In this document: positions 52,501 to 62,007 of the stretch, piece after piece | Numbering within the stretch: the stretch's first letter is position 1 | Layout: every line of letters starts with the position of its first letter | Made by a program: the position numbers and the translations under genes | Assembly (NCBI RefSeq): GCF_003545815.1 | Contig: NZ_PDUW01000004.1 | Coordinates: 358,340-422,339 of the forward strand | Origin: Pusillimonas caeni | Lineage (GTDB): Bacteria; Pseudomonadota; Gammaproteobacteria; Burkholderiales; Burkholderiaceae_B | Reading direction: 5' to 3' | Length of the DNA: 64,000 nt | The notes under the pieces: model-generated | Seen by the model: only the letters and a program-made list of their open reading frames with translations | Databases searched by the model: none | Told to the model about the DNA's origin: nothing

Positions 52501-53070
52501 TCAGGCCGCCTGGCCCGAAGATACGGTAACGAGCGCTGGGCGCAGCACCCGCTCGGCAATGGTGTAGCCCTTCTGCAGGCGCTGCACCACGCAGCCCTCG
52601 GGAAACTCGGAGGGCACGGTGGAAATGGCCTGGTGCACGTTGGGATCGAATTTTTCGCCCGGCTCGGGCGATACTTCCTTGAGCTGGTTGCGCTCGAATG
52701 CGGCGGTCAACTGGCGCAGCGTCACTTCCACCCCTTCACGCCACGACTCCGGCGTCTGGTCGGTGGCCGCGAGGGCGGCTTCCAGGCTGTCGCGTACCGG
52801 CACCAGGCTTTCGGCGAACGATTCGGTGCCGAACTTGCGCGCCTTGGCCACGTCATCCTGGGCGCGGCGGCGCACATTCTCGGCTTCCGCCTTGGCCCTC
52901 AGCAGTTCGTCGTAGTACTGCGCGACCTGGGCCTGGGCCTGCTCGAGCAGCTCGGCCAGGTTTTCTTCAGGCGCGGGCTGCTGCTCGCCGGTGTTTTCTT
53001 CGGGCTGACCGGACGCATCAACGGATTGATTTTCTTCATTGGGATCAAGGGGTTGATTCGTTGCCGACAT
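52501..53070 (-). CDS. grpE: Nucleotide exchange factor GrpE
   Basis: GrpE releases ADP from DnaK. The 189-residue protein has an acidic disordered N-terminus ([21 protein letters not shown]) and a long dimeric helix (about residues 38-95). The head domain carries [17 protein letters not shown] and ends with the family motif [43 protein letters not shown]. It starts at the ATG at 53070 and is followed by dnaK after 120 bases. It has its own sigma-32 promoter. Confidence 0.97.
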   Translation of the reverse strand: MSATNQPLDPNEENQSVDASGQPEENTGEQQPAPEENLAELLEQAQAQVAQYYDELLRAKAEAENVRRRAQDDVAKARKFGTESFAESLVPVRDSLEAALAATDQTPESWREGVEVTLRQLTAAFERNQLKEVSPEPGEKFDPNVHQAISTVPSEFPEGCVVQRLQKGYTIAERVLRPALVTVSSGQAA

Positions 53071-53107
53071 AAACGGTTCTCCAATTGCTGTATGGGCGAT
53101 CCCATCA

Positions 53108-53135
53108 ACATGGGGTCGCCGGCCTGCATTTCAAG
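53108..53135 (-). promoter_or_regulatory. Sigma-32 heat-shock promoter of grpE
   Basis: On the minus strand CTTGAAA (53135-53129) and CCCCATGT (53115-53108) are separated by 13 bases, an almost perfect sigma-32 promoter. It lies 38 bases before the grpE start and inside the small gap to hemH. Confidence 0.85.
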
Positions 53136-53154
53136 GCCCTGGAGCGGTTTTACC

Positions 53155-54225
53155 CTAAGGCAGGTCGCCCCAGCCCTGCAGGTGACGGCCGATGATGGCG
53201 GCGAAGCCCCGGGCCCATTGCGGGTCGTCGTTCAGGCAGGGGATGAAGCCGAAGCGCTCGCCGCCCTCGGACAGAAAGGCGTCGCGGCACTGCATCTGGA
53301 TTTCTTCCAGGGTTTCGATGCAGTCGGCCAGGAAACCGGGGCACATGACGTCCACCTGCCTGACGCCCTCGCGCGCCCAGGCGCGCAAAGTAGGCTCGGT
53401 ATAGGGCTCCAGCCATTTTTGCGCCCCGAAACGGCTTTGAAACGCCACGCTGACGAGCGCGCCGCGCTCGCCCAGCCGCTTGGCCAGCAGACCGGCGGTT
53501 TCCATGCAGTCGCGGCGATATGGGTCGCCCTTTTCTATCACCGCACGCGGCAGGCCGTGAAAGCTGAGCAGCAGTTTTTGCGGCAGCCCGTGCGCCTCCC
53601 AGTGGCGCTCGACCTGGGCCGCCAGCGCATCGATGTATTCGGGCTGGTCATGAAAACGCTTGATGAAGCGCAGTTCGGGCTGGTTGCGCAGCCGGGCCGC
53701 ATGCTGCGCGACGGCATCGACGGCCGTCGCCGTGGTGGAGGCGGCGTATTGCGGGTACATCGGCACGGCCAGGATGCGTTCACAGCCCTGGCTGCGCAGC
53801 TTTTCGATCGCCTCGGGCAGCGCCGGACGGCCATAGCGCATGGCCACCTCGACACACACGCGTGCGCCCCGGGCCTTCAGCGCCTCGCCGACGGCTTCGC
53901 CCTGCGCCAGGCTCCAGACCAGCAAAGGCGAGCCCCGCTCATGCCAGATCTCGCGATAGCGAGGCGCCAGCTTGCGGGGCCGCAGCGGCAGGATCGCCCC
54001 CCTGAGTATGGGTTGCCACAGCACCTGGGGCAGTTCGATGACCCGCGGATCGGAGAGAAATTCGGCCAGATACAGCCTGATGGCGCCCGCATCGGGAGCG
54101 TCCGGCGTACCGAGATTGATCAGCAGAACGCCGGTCGGCCCCGGCGCGCGGGGCGCCGGATGGTCGGAAAACGCCTGGTCGTCGGCAGGCTCGGGCAGAT
54201 AGCGGGGCGGAAGGACGGCGGACAT
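53155..54225 (-). CDS. hemH: Ferrochelatase
   Basis: This enzyme inserts Fe2+ into protoporphyrin IX, the last step of haem synthesis. The 356-residue protein shows GVLLINLGTPDAPDAGAIRLYLAEFLSDPRVIE near the N-terminus. The active-site histidine is in LLLSFHGLPRAVIEKGDPY (about residue 210), and the second catalytic region is CPGFLADCIETLEEIQMQ (about 290-307). I start at the ATG at 54225 (MSAVLPPRYLPE); an in-frame start 14 codons upstream is less likely. It lies between hrcA and grpE on the same strand, a common arrangement in beta-proteobacteria. Confidence 0.96.
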   Translation of the reverse strand: MSAVLPPRYLPEPADDQAFSDHPAPRAPGPTGVLLINLGTPDAPDAGAIRLYLAEFLSDPRVIELPQVLWQPILRGAILPLRPRKLAPRYREIWHERGSPLLVWSLAQGEAVGEALKARGARVCVEVAMRYGRPALPEAIEKLRSQGCERILAVPMYPQYAASTTATAVDAVAQHAARLRNQPELRFIKRFHDQPEYIDALAAQVERHWEAHGLPQKLLLSFHGLPRAVIEKGDPYRRDCMETAGLLAKRLGERGALVSVAFQSRFGAQKWLEPYTEPTLRAWAREGVRQVDVMCPGFLADCIETLEEIQMQCRDAFLSEGGERFGFIPCLNDDPQWARGFAAIIGRHLQGWGDLP

Positions 54226-54337
54226 ATACAGCCATGAAAAAGAAACGGAAGCGTCGGAATCGGCCAACGCCGAAAGAATAGCCTTTTTTCAGCGACCGGC
54301 CCTTTCCAAAAGGACGCCCTTTCGCTGCAGAAGGACC

Positions 54338-55354
54338 CTAGGACTGATTGTGGCTGAGCGCGTTGGACAGCAGGCGGGACGTGATGTCCACGATGGGGAT
54401 GACGCGCTCGTAGGCCATGCGGGTGGGCCCGATGACGCCCAGCGTGCCCACCACCTTGCCGTCGACGCCGTAGGGCGCGGTAATGACCGACACGTCTTCC
54501 ATGGGCACAAGCTGCGAATCGCCGCCGATGTAGATCTGGACCCCCTGCGCGCGGCTGGAGACGTCGAGCAGCTGCAGCAGGTCGGTCTTTTTCTCGAACA
54601 AGGCGAACATGCGGCGCAGGCGGTCCATGTCGGAGGCCAGTTCGGAGACTTCGAGCAGCTTGCTCTCGCCCGAGATGACGACCGCCTCGTCGGTGTCGTC
54701 CTTGGCGGTGCCGGCCTCGACCGCCGCCTGCATCAGGCGGGAGATGTCGGCCTGCAAAGTGGACAATTCGTCGGCGATGGCGACCCGCACTTGGTCGAAG
54801 GACATGCCCGCGAAATGCTGGTTGAAGAAATTGCTGGCTTCCTGGAGCTCTTGCTCGAGATAGTCGCGCTGCACGAACAGGATGCGGTTCTGCACGTCGC
54901 CGTCGGGCGTGACGATGATGAGCAGCACCCTTCTTTCGGACAGCCGGATGAATTCGATCTGGCGGAACACTTGCGCGCGCTTGGGCGCCAGCACCACGCC
55001 GGCGAACTGGCTGAGATTGGACAGCAGGGCCGCCGCCGCATTGACCGCGCGGCTGGGTTCGGCGGCGGGCAGCATCTCGAGGATCTGGCTGGGCTGCAGC
55101 ACTTCGAAGCGCTGCACGGCCAACAGCCGGTCGACGAACATGCGGTAGCCGCGCGGAGTGGGCACCCTTCCGGCCGATGTGTGCGGGCTATGTATCAGGC
55201 CCAGCTCTTCGAGGTCGGCCATGACGTTTCGGATGGTGGCCGGCGACAGGTCGAACATCTTCGACAAGGTGCGCGAACCCACCGGCTGCCCGTCGGCTAT
55301 ATAACGTTCAATCAACGCCTTCAACAGCGCTTTGGCTCGATCATCCATAGACAT
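54338..55354 (-). CDS. hrcA: Heat-inducible transcription repressor HrcA
   Basis: HrcA represses chaperonin genes through CIRCE operators, with GroEL as co-factor. The 338-residue protein has the N-terminal winged helix ([42 protein letters not shown]). The block [20 protein letters not shown] follows, and the C-terminal GAF-like part ends [21 protein letters not shown]. Two ATGs six bases apart (55354 and 55348) are both possible. No CIRCE element was seen in the window, so its targets (probably groESL) lie elsewhere, and sigma-32 seems to control dnaK here. Confidence 0.96.
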   Translation of the reverse strand: MSMDDRAKALLKALIERYIADGQPVGSRTLSKMFDLSPATIRNVMADLEELGLIHSPHTSAGRVPTPRGYRMFVDRLLAVQRFEVLQPSQILEMLPAAEPSRAVNAAAALLSNLSQFAGVVLAPKRAQVFRQIEFIRLSERRVLLIIVTPDGDVQNRILFVQRDYLEQELQEASNFFNQHFAGMSFDQVRVAIADELSTLQADISRLMQAAVEAGTAKDDTDEAVVISGESKLLEVSELASDMDRLRRMFALFEKKTDLLQLLDVSSRAQGVQIYIGGDSQLVPMEDVSVITAPYGVDGKVVGTLGVIGPTRMAYERVIPIVDITSRLLSNALSHNQS

Positions 55355-55423
55355 ATAGTATGCGCTTGGGTTCGTACGTGTTTTCCACACGCAGCCACCG
55401 CCACATCGGGAACTTATAATCGA

Positions 55424-55457
55424 TCTATCTCAGTGGTTCAATAGATAGACTCTATCT
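55424..55457. repeat. Repeated TCTATCT half sites between hrcA and nadK
   Basis: TCTATCT (55424-55430), AGATAGA (55443-55449) and CTATCT (55452-55457) form two overlapping inverted repeats in the divergent promoter region. They are not a CIRCE element. The binding protein, if any, is unknown. Confidence 0.45.
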
Positions 55458-55523
55458 TAAACCTAACAGTTGCCCAACCACTTTCGGCATAATTCCAATA
55501 TTGCACATAACAAGGCTTCGCCC

Positions 55524-56423
55524 ATGCATTTTAAAACCGTTGCGCTCATCGGCAGGTACCAGGACAGCGGGCTGGACGGGCCTTTGCGCGAACTCAGCGG
55601 CACCCTGCGCGCCGCCGGCTGCAACGTCCTGATCGAAGCCGAAACCGCACACAATACCGGCGTCACCGACCAGCCCATCGCCACCTACGATCAAATCGGC
55701 GAAACGGCCGACCTGGCTGTCATCATGGGCGGCGACGGCACCATGCTGGGCGCGGGCCGCCTGCTGGCCCCCTACAAAGTTCCCCTCATCGGTATCAACC
55801 ACGGCCGGCTGGGCTTCATCACCGACATTCCCCTGCAGGACGCCACCAGCGCGCTCACCAGCGTCATCCGGGGCAACTTCGACATCGAAGAACGCATACT
55901 CCTCGAAGGCCGGGTCGTGCGAGGCGACGAAATCATGTTTTCGGGCCTGGCTCTGAACGACGTGGTCATCAACCGCGCCGGCCGAGGCGGCATGATCGAA
56001 CTGCGCATCGAGCTCGACGGCAGCTTCATGTACAGCCAGCGGGCCGACGGCCTCATCATTTCCACGCCCACCGGCTCCACCGCCTACGCCCTGTCGGCCA
56101 ACGGGCCCATCCTGCACCCCCAGCTCAAGTCCATCGTGCTGGTGCCCGTCGCCCCGCAGACATTGTCCAACCGCCCCATCGTCATACCCGACAGCGGGCT
56201 GCTCAGCATGACCATCACCGCCCTGGGCCGGGTCGAGTCGGGCGCCAGCGTGCACTTCGACATGCAAAGCTGGTCCGACTGCCAGCCCGGCGACCGCATC
56301 GACGTGCGCCGCGCCAGCCACACCCTGCAGTTCGTCCACCCCGCGGGCTACAATTTTTTCTCCACGCTGCGGCGCAAGCTGCACTGGAACCGCATGCCCC
56401 AGCTCACCGACGAAATCGAGTAA
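55524..56423 (+). CDS. nadK: NAD kinase
   Basis: NadK phosphorylates NAD+ to NADP+. The 299-residue protein starts MHFKTVALIGRYQDSG. It carries the catalytic GGDGTML (about residues 72-78), the NAD-binding GINHGRLGFITDIPL, and the ADGLIISTPTGSTAYALSANGPI stretch (about 175-197) that is conserved in the family. I use the ATG at 55524; the upstream in-frame start would add 18 unusual residues. It is divergent from hrcA and followed by recN after three bases, as in many proteobacteria. Confidence 0.97.
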   Translation: MHFKTVALIGRYQDSGLDGPLRELSGTLRAAGCNVLIEAETAHNTGVTDQPIATYDQIGETADLAVIMGGDGTMLGAGRLLAPYKVPLIGINHGRLGFITDIPLQDATSALTSVIRGNFDIEERILLEGRVVRGDEIMFSGLALNDVVINRAGRGGMIELRIELDGSFMYSQRADGLIISTPTGSTAYALSANGPILHPQLKSIVLVPVAPQTLSNRPIVIPDSGLLSMTITALGRVESGASVHFDMQSWSDCQPGDRIDVRRASHTLQFVHPAGYNFFSTLRRKLHWNRMPQLTDEIE

Positions 56424-56426
56424 CCC

Positions 56427-58070
56427 ATGCTGCGCAGCCTCCATATCCACGACTTCGTCATCGTCGATCAGGCCGAGATCCAATTCGAGTCGGGCTTCAC
56501 GGTGTTTTCGGGCGAAACCGGGGCGGGCAAATCCATTCTCATCGACGCCCTCTCCCTCGCCCTGGGCGCGCGCGGCGACGCCGCGGCCATCCGCGAAGGG
56601 GCCAGCCGCACCGACATCAGCGCCGTCTTCGATGTGCCGCCCGAGCTGCGCCAGTCCCTGGCGGACCAGGACTTCGACCCCGACGACGCCCTGGTGCTGC
56701 GCCGGGTCATCGACAAACAGGCGCGCAGCCGCGCCTATATCAACGGCGTTCCCGCCACGCTGGCGCAACTGCGGCAGCTGGGCGAAGCCCTGGTCGACAT
56801 TCACGGTCAGCACGCCCATCAAAGCCTGGCCCGGCCCGCCAGCCAGCGCGACATGCTCGACGCCCAGGGCGGCCATCAACAGCTGGCGCGCGACACCCAA
56901 CAGGCGTGGCAACAATGGCAGCAGGCCGAAAAAATCCTGCTCAAGGCCCGCGGCAATCAAGAAGCGCTGCAACAAGAGCGCGACCGCCTCGAGTGGCAGA
57001 TCGGCGAGCTCCAGCGCCTGGATATGGGCAAGGACGAATGGGAAACGCTCAGCGCCAGCCACAACAGGCTGGCGCATGCCCAGGCGCTGCTCGAAGGCGC
57101 CACCCAGGCCCTGGCGGCGCTCGACAACGACGAGGCCTCGGTGCAGCACTTTATAAGCGCCGCCCTGCACCAGCTACAGCCCCTGCTGCGTCACGACACC
57201 CATCTGCAGGGCATCTGCGATGCGCTCGAGTCGGCACGCATCGCCGCCGGCGAGGCCGCCTCCGACCTCAACAGCTATCTCGACCGCCTCGAACTCGACC
57301 CTGACGCGCTCGCCCAGGCCGAACGCAGGCTCTCGGCGCTATTCGAGGCCGCGCGCCAGTTCAAGGTCGAGCCCGAAGCCCTGCCCCAGCTGCTGCAAGA
57401 CCTGAAGGCCCAGCTGGCCGAGACCAACGTCGCCGGCGACCTCGACGCCCTGACCGAGCAGGCGCGTCAAGCCCAGGCCCGCTACCACGAGTTCGCCAAG
57501 CAACTCAGCGCCGCCCGGAAGAAAGCCGCCAAAAAACTGTCGACCCAAGTCACGGAAGCCATGCAGACCCTGGCCATGCAGGGCGGGCGCTTCGACGTCG
57601 CGCTCCAGCCCTCCGCGCCATCGGCCCAGGGCAACGAAACCATCGAGTTCCTGGTCGCCGGGCATGGCGGCGTCACCCCCCGTCCCTTGGCCAAAGTGGC
57701 GTCGGGCGGCGAACTGGCCCGCCTTTCGCTGGCGCTATCGGTCATCGCCAGCCAGGCGGCGCGCGTGCCCACCCTCATCTTCGACGAGGTGGATACCGGC
57801 GTGGGGGGCGCCGTCGCCGAGGTCGTGGGCCGGCTGCTGCGCGAACTGGGCGCACGCCATCAGGTGCTGTGCGTCACCCACCTGCCGCAGGTGGCGGCCT
57901 GCGGCGACCACCACTACGAAGTCAGCAAAGCCACCCAGAAAGGGGCCACCCTGTCGCAGATACAGCTGCTGGGCGCCGACGGTCGCATAGACGAAATAGC
58001 CCGCATGCTGGGCGGGCTCAAAATCACCGACACCACCCGCAAGCACGCCCGCGAAATGCTCGCCTCGTAG
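56427..58070 (+). CDS. recN: DNA repair protein RecN
   Basis: This SMC-like ATPase works in double-strand break repair. In the 547-residue protein the Walker A GETGAGKSI lies at about residues 31-39. Two coiled-coil segments (about 155-240 and 265-370) flank a hinge. The ABC-type signature VASGGELARLSLALS lies near 428-442, with Walker B PTLIFDEVDTGVGGAVAEVVGRLL after it and HLPQVAACGDHHYEVSK as the switch region. The start at 56427 (MLRSLHIHDFVIVDQAEI) is standard. It forms an operon with nadK. No LexA site is visible in the three-base gap, so any SOS control would act upstream of nadK. Confidence 0.97.
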   Translation: MLRSLHIHDFVIVDQAEIQFESGFTVFSGETGAGKSILIDALSLALGARGDAAAIREGASRTDISAVFDVPPELRQSLADQDFDPDDALVLRRVIDKQARSRAYINGVPATLAQLRQLGEALVDIHGQHAHQSLARPASQRDMLDAQGGHQQLARDTQQAWQQWQQAEKILLKARGNQEALQQERDRLEWQIGELQRLDMGKDEWETLSASHNRLAHAQALLEGATQALAALDNDEASVQHFISAALHQLQPLLRHDTHLQGICDALESARIAAGEAASDLNSYLDRLELDPDALAQAERRLSALFEAARQFKVEPEALPQLLQDLKAQLAETNVAGDLDALTEQARQAQARYHEFAKQLSAARKKAAKKLSTQVTEAMQTLAMQGGRFDVALQPSAPSAQGNETIEFLVAGHGGVTPRPLAKVASGGELARLSLALSVIASQAARVPTLIFDEVDTGVGGAVAEVVGRLLRELGARHQVLCVTHLPQVAACGDHHYEVSKATQKGATLSQIQLLGADGRIDEIARMLGGLKITDTTRKHAREMLAS

Positions 58071-58150
58071 CAGGCGCCAGGCCGCCGCAGCCCTGCCGCG
58101 AAGATCGTACATACGCCGGTGCGCAAATAGCACGCTCGCGCTGGGCCATG

Positions 58151-58193
58151 CAAAAGCCCCCGAAGGCCGGACTCACGTCCGGCTTTCGGGGGC
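58151..58193. terminator. Long terminator between recN and fur
   Basis: The 17-base arms (58156-58172 with 58177-58193) pair with a single wobble around a four-base loop. On the minus strand TTTT follows, so it ends fur; it probably also stops recN from the other side. Confidence 0.85.
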
Positions 58194-58264
58194 CAGCACT
58201 ATTTTGGGTGGATACCCGGGGACGACGCGGGCCGCCCAACGGCCCTTGCCGCCCGTATATGGTT

Positions 58265-58693
58265 TTACGCGGCCTTGCCTTTGGGGCTGCAGTCGGGGCA
58301 GATGCCGTACAGCAGCATGGTGTGGCTTTCGAGCACAAAACCTTGGTCCTTGGCGATTTTGTGCTGGCGCTTCTCGATGTCGTGGTCGGAGAACTCGACC
58401 ACCTTGCCGCAATTGGTGCAGATGAGGTGATCGTGGTGATCGCCGTCGTTCAGCTCGAATACGGCCTTGCCGCCGTCGAACTGGCTGCGCACCAGTATGC
58501 CGGCCTGCTCGAACTGCGTCAGCACCCGGTAGACGGTCGCCAGGCCGATGTCCACGTCTTCGTTGATGAGGGCACGATAAACGTCTTCTGCGCTTTGGTG
58601 CCGGTGATCGGCTTTACGAAAAATATCCAGGATCTTCAGGCGCGGGAAGGTCGCCTTCAAACCCATATTCTTCAATTCATTCTGGTCGTTCAT
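58265..58693 (-). CDS. fur: Ferric uptake regulator Fur
   Basis: This dimeric Fe2+-dependent repressor acts on iron-uptake genes. The 142-residue protein has the winged helix with [16 protein letters not shown] and [33 protein letters not shown]. The metal-binding [16 protein letters not shown] (about residues 86-101) supplies histidines and a CxxC pair, and GICPDC near residue 132 supplies the second pair of the structural zinc site. It starts at the ATG at 58693 and is divergent from bamE, the usual neighbour in beta-proteobacteria. It should act on the siderophore operon at 35 kb. Confidence 0.98.
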   Translation of the reverse strand: MNDQNELKNMGLKATFPRLKILDIFRKADHRHQSAEDVYRALINEDVDIGLATVYRVLTQFEQAGILVRSQFDGGKAVFELNDGDHHDHLICTNCGKVVEFSDHDIEKRQHKIAKDQGFVLESHTMLLYGICPDCSPKGKAA

Positions 58694-58836
58694 AGATAAA
58701 ATAGCTCTGGCAGAAAATGAAGGATGACCAGGCCTTGGCCCGCGAGGGCGCCTGGCTCGGACGGACGCTGTGACGCGTTTGTTGTTATGCCTTTATGATA
58801 ACGGTTTTATTCGACTTGGAATAACAGGGGCGCTTT

Positions 58837-59400
58837 GTGCTGACGACTGCAAAACCATTGGCTTCAATCTTGCGCAACAGCGTGGCTGTATGCGTTCTTG
58901 CCGTAGCCTTGTCTGCCTGCGGCAGCACCAAGTGGGGCTTCCCCTACCGCGCGGATGTCCAGCAGGGCAACTGGGTTACGGCTGAACAGGTGGCTCGCCT
59001 CGAACAAGGCATGACGCGCGAACAAGTGCGTTACGTCCTGGGTACGCCTACGCTGCAAGACATCTTCCATGCCAACCGCTGGGACTATCCCTACTATAAC
59101 AAACCCGGCTACGGAAACGCCCAAGAACGCCGCTTCACCGTCTGGTTCGAAAACGACCAGCTCGTGCGCTGGGAAGGCGACGATCAACCCAACTACCAGC
59201 CCTTCCAGACGCCCGATCCCGACGCGCCCGTCCGGCACGGGGTCGACCCCCGGCCCGGCGCGGCGCCGTCCGTCGAGGGCGGCCAGGACGGCCAGGCGCC
59301 CCAGCAGGAAGAGCGCGCGGTGCCCATAGGGCTGGATGCGCCTGCCGCCCCCCAGCCGGGCGCCACACCCAATCAGCCCGCCCCTCAACCGTTACGCTAA
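58837..59400 (+). CDS. bamE: Outer-membrane assembly lipoprotein BamE (SmpA/OmlA)
   Basis: BamE is a lipoprotein of the BAM complex that folds outer-membrane barrels. The 187-residue protein has a lipoprotein signal with lipobox LSAC (cysteine near residue 28). The SmpA/OmlA domain follows, with YRADVQQGNWVTAEQVARLEQGMTREQVRYVLGTPTLQDIFH and RWDYPYY. After about residue 110 comes a Pro/Gln/Ala-rich tail of about 75 residues that E. coli BamE lacks; longer tails are seen in related beta-proteobacteria. It starts with GTG at 58837, after an AGGGG ribosome site. Confidence 0.95.
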   Translation: MLTTAKPLASILRNSVAVCVLAVALSACGSTKWGFPYRADVQQGNWVTAEQVARLEQGMTREQVRYVLGTPTLQDIFHANRWDYPYYNKPGYGNAQERRFTVWFENDQLVRWEGDDQPNYQPFQTPDPDAPVRHGVDPRPGAAPSVEGGQDGQAPQQEERAVPIGLDAPAAPQPGATPNQPAPQPLR

Positions 59401-59409
59401 GGACCGACC

Positions 59410-60201
59410 ATGCGCATAGCCATAGCAGGCGCCGACGGCCGCATGGGCCGCATACTGATCGAAGCCGTTCTCGGCACCGACGACTTGACGCTTACCGTGG
59501 CGCTGGATCGCGCCGGTTCCCCCTGCCTCGGTCAGGACGCCGGTGCGTTCCTGGGCCGTGAAACCGGGGTCCTGATCACCGACGACCTGGAAGCGCTCAA
59601 GAACGCCGACTGCCTCATCGACTTCACCCGTCCCGAAGGCACGCTGAACCACTTGCAGGTCTGCGCCGGCCTGGGCGTCAAATGCGTCATCGGCACCACC
59701 GGCTTCGACGAATCGGGCAAACAGGCCATCCACGCCGCCAGCCAGAAGATCGCCATCGTTTTCGCGCCCAACATGAGCGTCGGCGTCAATGCCACCCTCA
59801 AGCTGCTCGACGTGGCGGCCAAGCTGCTCAACAGCGGCTACGACGTCGAAGTGTTCGAGGCCCACCACCGCAACAAGGTCGACGCCCCTTCCGGCACCGC
59901 CCTGGCCATGGGCGAAACCGTGGCCAACGCCTGGGGCCGCAAGCTGGACGACATCGCCGACTGGGCCCGCCACGGCCACACCGGCGCGCGCCAGAACGGA
60001 CGCATCGGCTTCTCGGTGGTGCGCGGCGGCGACATCGTGGGCGACCATACGGTGTATTTCTGCGGCGACGGCGAGCGCATCGAGATCACCCACCGCTCCA
60101 GCAGCCGGGCCACCTACGCGCAAGGCAGCCTGCGAGCCGCCCGCTACCTGGCCCGCAAGGAATTCGGCCTGTTCGACATGCAGGATGTATTGTCCACCTG
60201 A
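59410..60201 (+). CDS. dapB: 4-Hydroxy-tetrahydrodipicolinate reductase
   Basis: DapB is a lysine and diaminopimelate pathway enzyme that uses NAD(P)H. The 263-residue protein has the nucleotide loop GADGRMGR (about residues 7-14). The [11 protein letters not shown] stretch (about 97-107) and the [10 protein letters not shown] stretch follow. The catalytic block [23 protein letters not shown] (about 150-172) carries the histidine pair and the conserved lysine. The ending [10 protein letters not shown] is typical. It follows bamE by nine bases and is probably co-transcribed with it. Confidence 0.98.
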   Translation: MRIAIAGADGRMGRILIEAVLGTDDLTLTVALDRAGSPCLGQDAGAFLGRETGVLITDDLEALKNADCLIDFTRPEGTLNHLQVCAGLGVKCVIGTTGFDESGKQAIHAASQKIAIVFAPNMSVGVNATLKLLDVAAKLLNSGYDVEVFEAHHRNKVDAPSGTALAMGETVANAWGRKLDDIADWARHGHTGARQNGRIGFSVVRGGDIVGDHTVYFCGDGERIEITHRSSSRATYAQGSLRAARYLARKEFGLFDMQDVLST

Positions 60202-60395
60202 GTAGCATGCGCGTGGCGGCCGGCAGCAGCGCCTCGCGCAATCATCAGTGTCCGCCCACATCGATACGGCGACATTCAGCCTTGCCGCTCGCCGTGATGC
60301 GCCCTCGCTGCCGCGACATCACTCTTGCTCTCATGTCCTGACAAACAAGCATTGTGCAGGCTGCCGCCACCGCGGCGACAAAGGTGCGCGCCGTG

Positions 60396-61448
60396 TCAGG
60401 ATACCTGGACGGGCTCCTGCTCCAGCACCACCCCAAACCGCCTTTCCACATCCGCCTTCACCGCCTCGGCCAGGCGCTGGATGTCGTCGGCCGTGGCGCC
60501 GCCATGGTTGACCAGCACCAGCGCCTGCCGGTCATGCACGCCGGCGGGGCCCAGGCGCCGGCCCTTCCATCCGGCGCGGTCGATCAGCCACCCCGCCGCA
60601 AGCTTGTAGCTTCCATTCCCCTGCGGATAGGCGACCGCGTCCGGATAGGCCGAGTGGATGCGTTCATAGACCGGTGCATCGACGATGGGATTCTTGAAAA
60701 AGCTGCCCGCATTGCCCAGCACTGCCGGATCGGGCAGCTTGCTGCGGCGGATGTTGCATACCGCCTCGAACACCTGCCTTGCAGTGGGCATGGCCGACTG
60801 TTTGAGCGACTCGTGTCCCGCCAGTGCCGGGTAATCGAGCACCGGCCGCCACTGCCGAGACAACCGCAACCTCAGCGCCACGATGATCCATGTGCCGGCT
60901 TCCGAACGCTTGAACACGCTGTCGCGATAGGCAAAGCCGCAATCCGCCGCCCCCATCTCCACCATGCGCCCGCGACGCAGATCCCAGGCCAGCAAGCTGT
61001 GAAAGCGCTGATCCAGCTCCACGCCGTAGGCGCCGATATTCTGCACCGGCGCCGCCCCCACCGTGCCCGGGATCAGGGCCAGGTTCTCCAGCCCGTGCCA
61101 GCCCTGGTCGACGCAGTGCGAGACGAAGCCATGCCAGTTCTCGCCCGCCTGCGCCTCGACCACCACCTCTTCACCCTCTTCCGACAACAACCGCGTGCCC
61201 CTGGCCTCAACCTTGATCACGAGGCCTGAAAGCCGCGGCTCGAGAATGACATTGCTGCCCCCGCCCAGGACAAAGACCCTGCCATGGCCATGCGCCGTCT
61301 CGGTCAGTTCCTGCAATTGCGCCGCATCGCTGTACCGCACAAGCGCCGCCGCCCGGCTGGGCAAGCCCATGGTGTTGAAAGAGGCCAGATCTTCGTCGGA
61401 GGTAAGAGACAGCACGTCGATTTCGAATGCGGAATGAGTGGAAAGCAC
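60396..61448 (-). CDS. murB: UDP-N-acetylenolpyruvoylglucosamine reductase MurB
   Basis: This FAD enzyme reduces UDP-GlcNAc-enolpyruvate to UDP-MurNAc in peptidoglycan synthesis. The protein has [16 protein letters not shown] near the N-terminus and the FAD-binding [10 protein letters not shown]. The block [26 protein letters not shown] follows, and the catalytic serine lies in [12 protein letters not shown] (about residue 246). The C-terminal domain is the type I (E. coli-like) kind. I set the start at a GTG at 61448 (350 residues) because this matches family length. An ATG at 61562 would add 38 residues with no family character. No strong ribosome site separates the two. Confidence 0.94.
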   Translation of the reverse strand: MLSTHSAFEIDVLSLTSDEDLASFNTMGLPSRAAALVRYSDAAQLQELTETAHGHGRVFVLGGGSNVILEPRLSGLVIKVEARGTRLLSEEGEEVVVEAQAGENWHGFVSHCVDQGWHGLENLALIPGTVGAAPVQNIGAYGVELDQRFHSLLAWDLRRGRMVEMGAADCGFAYRDSVFKRSEAGTWIIVALRLRLSRQWRPVLDYPALAGHESLKQSAMPTARQVFEAVCNIRRSKLPDPAVLGNAGSFFKNPIVDAPVYERIHSAYPDAVAYPQGNGSYKLAAGWLIDRAGWKGRRLGPAGVHDRQALVLVNHGGATADDIQRLAEAVKADVERRFGVVLEQEPVQVS

Positions 61449-61640
61449 GATGATAAACGACGAGCGTTCATGCCGATGCCGGGCCAAGCGAGGCGCACGG
61501 ACATCGATCAAACGGCGCTGAAGCAATGCGGCCATAAAAAACATGTCGCCCGATGCAGCCATGAAAAAACTATGCTAATATTTCGTTCCTTCTCGGAGAC
61601 GGGAAAGAAAAGACGGCAGCAGATTCAACAAACAGTTGAT

Positions 61641-61669
61641 TTGCAGCAGTCGAAAAAGCAGGATATAAT
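61641..61669 (+). promoter_or_regulatory. Promoter of tRNA-Gly
   Basis: A perfect -10 TATAAT (61664-61669) stands 17 bases after a weak -35 TTGCAG (61641-61646). Transcription would start near 61676, about 30 bases before the tRNA. Confidence 0.65.
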
Positions 61670-61704
61670 CTTTTGCTTACCAAGTGCACAACAATGCACC
61701 AAAC

Positions 61705-61780
61705 GCGGGAATAGCTCAGTTGGTAGAGCGCAACCTTGCCAAGGTTGAGGTCGCGAGTTCGAGACTCGTTTCCCGCTCCA
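61705..61780 (+). tRNA. tRNA-Gly (anticodon GCC)
   Basis: A 76-base tRNA with acceptor stem GCGGGAA/TTCCCGC, D-arm AGCTCAGTTGGTAGAGC, anticodon loop TTGCCAA in a CAACC/GGTTG stem, T-arm GCGAGTTCGAGACTCGT and encoded CCA. Its 3' half is the likely attachment site of the element that starts here. Confidence 0.97.
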
Positions 61781-61827
61781 GTTTATGATCTACAGACTTC
61801 CACTGACGTCTGTAAGTCATTGAAAAG

Positions 61828-61848
61828 AGGAGCTTCGGCTCCTTTTTT
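61828..61848 (+). terminator. Terminator of tRNA-Gly
   Basis: The stem AGGAGC/GCTCCT with a TTCG loop is followed by a run of T. It lies 47 bases after the tRNA. Confidence 0.8.
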
Positions 61849-61979
61849 CATTCCAGCGAAAGCCATGGGAATCCACTGACAGCCACCATTTTTGAGGCCA
61901 AAAACAAGGCCAAAGAATGCGGGTCGTGCCGGTTCCGGGTTGTTGCTGGGGTTGGATCGGGATGACAAGCAGCATCGGG

Positions 61980-61998
61980 CCTAAGTCCAAGACTTAGG
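61980..61998 (+). promoter_or_regulatory. Inverted repeat over the integrase ribosome site
   Basis: CCTAAGTC-CAA-GACTTAGG is a perfect 8-bp repeat whose right arm overlaps the AGGAG ribosome site (61996-62000). It could be a repressor or excisionase operator, or an RNA hairpin that hides the ribosome site. Confidence 0.6.
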
Positions 61999-62007
61999 AG
62001 CTTGATG

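Noticed and set aside
54338..55500. CIRCE operator near hrcA
   Set aside because: The inverted repeats in the hrcA-nadK gap read TCTATCT/AGATAGA and do not match TTAGCACTC-N9-GAGTGCTAA.
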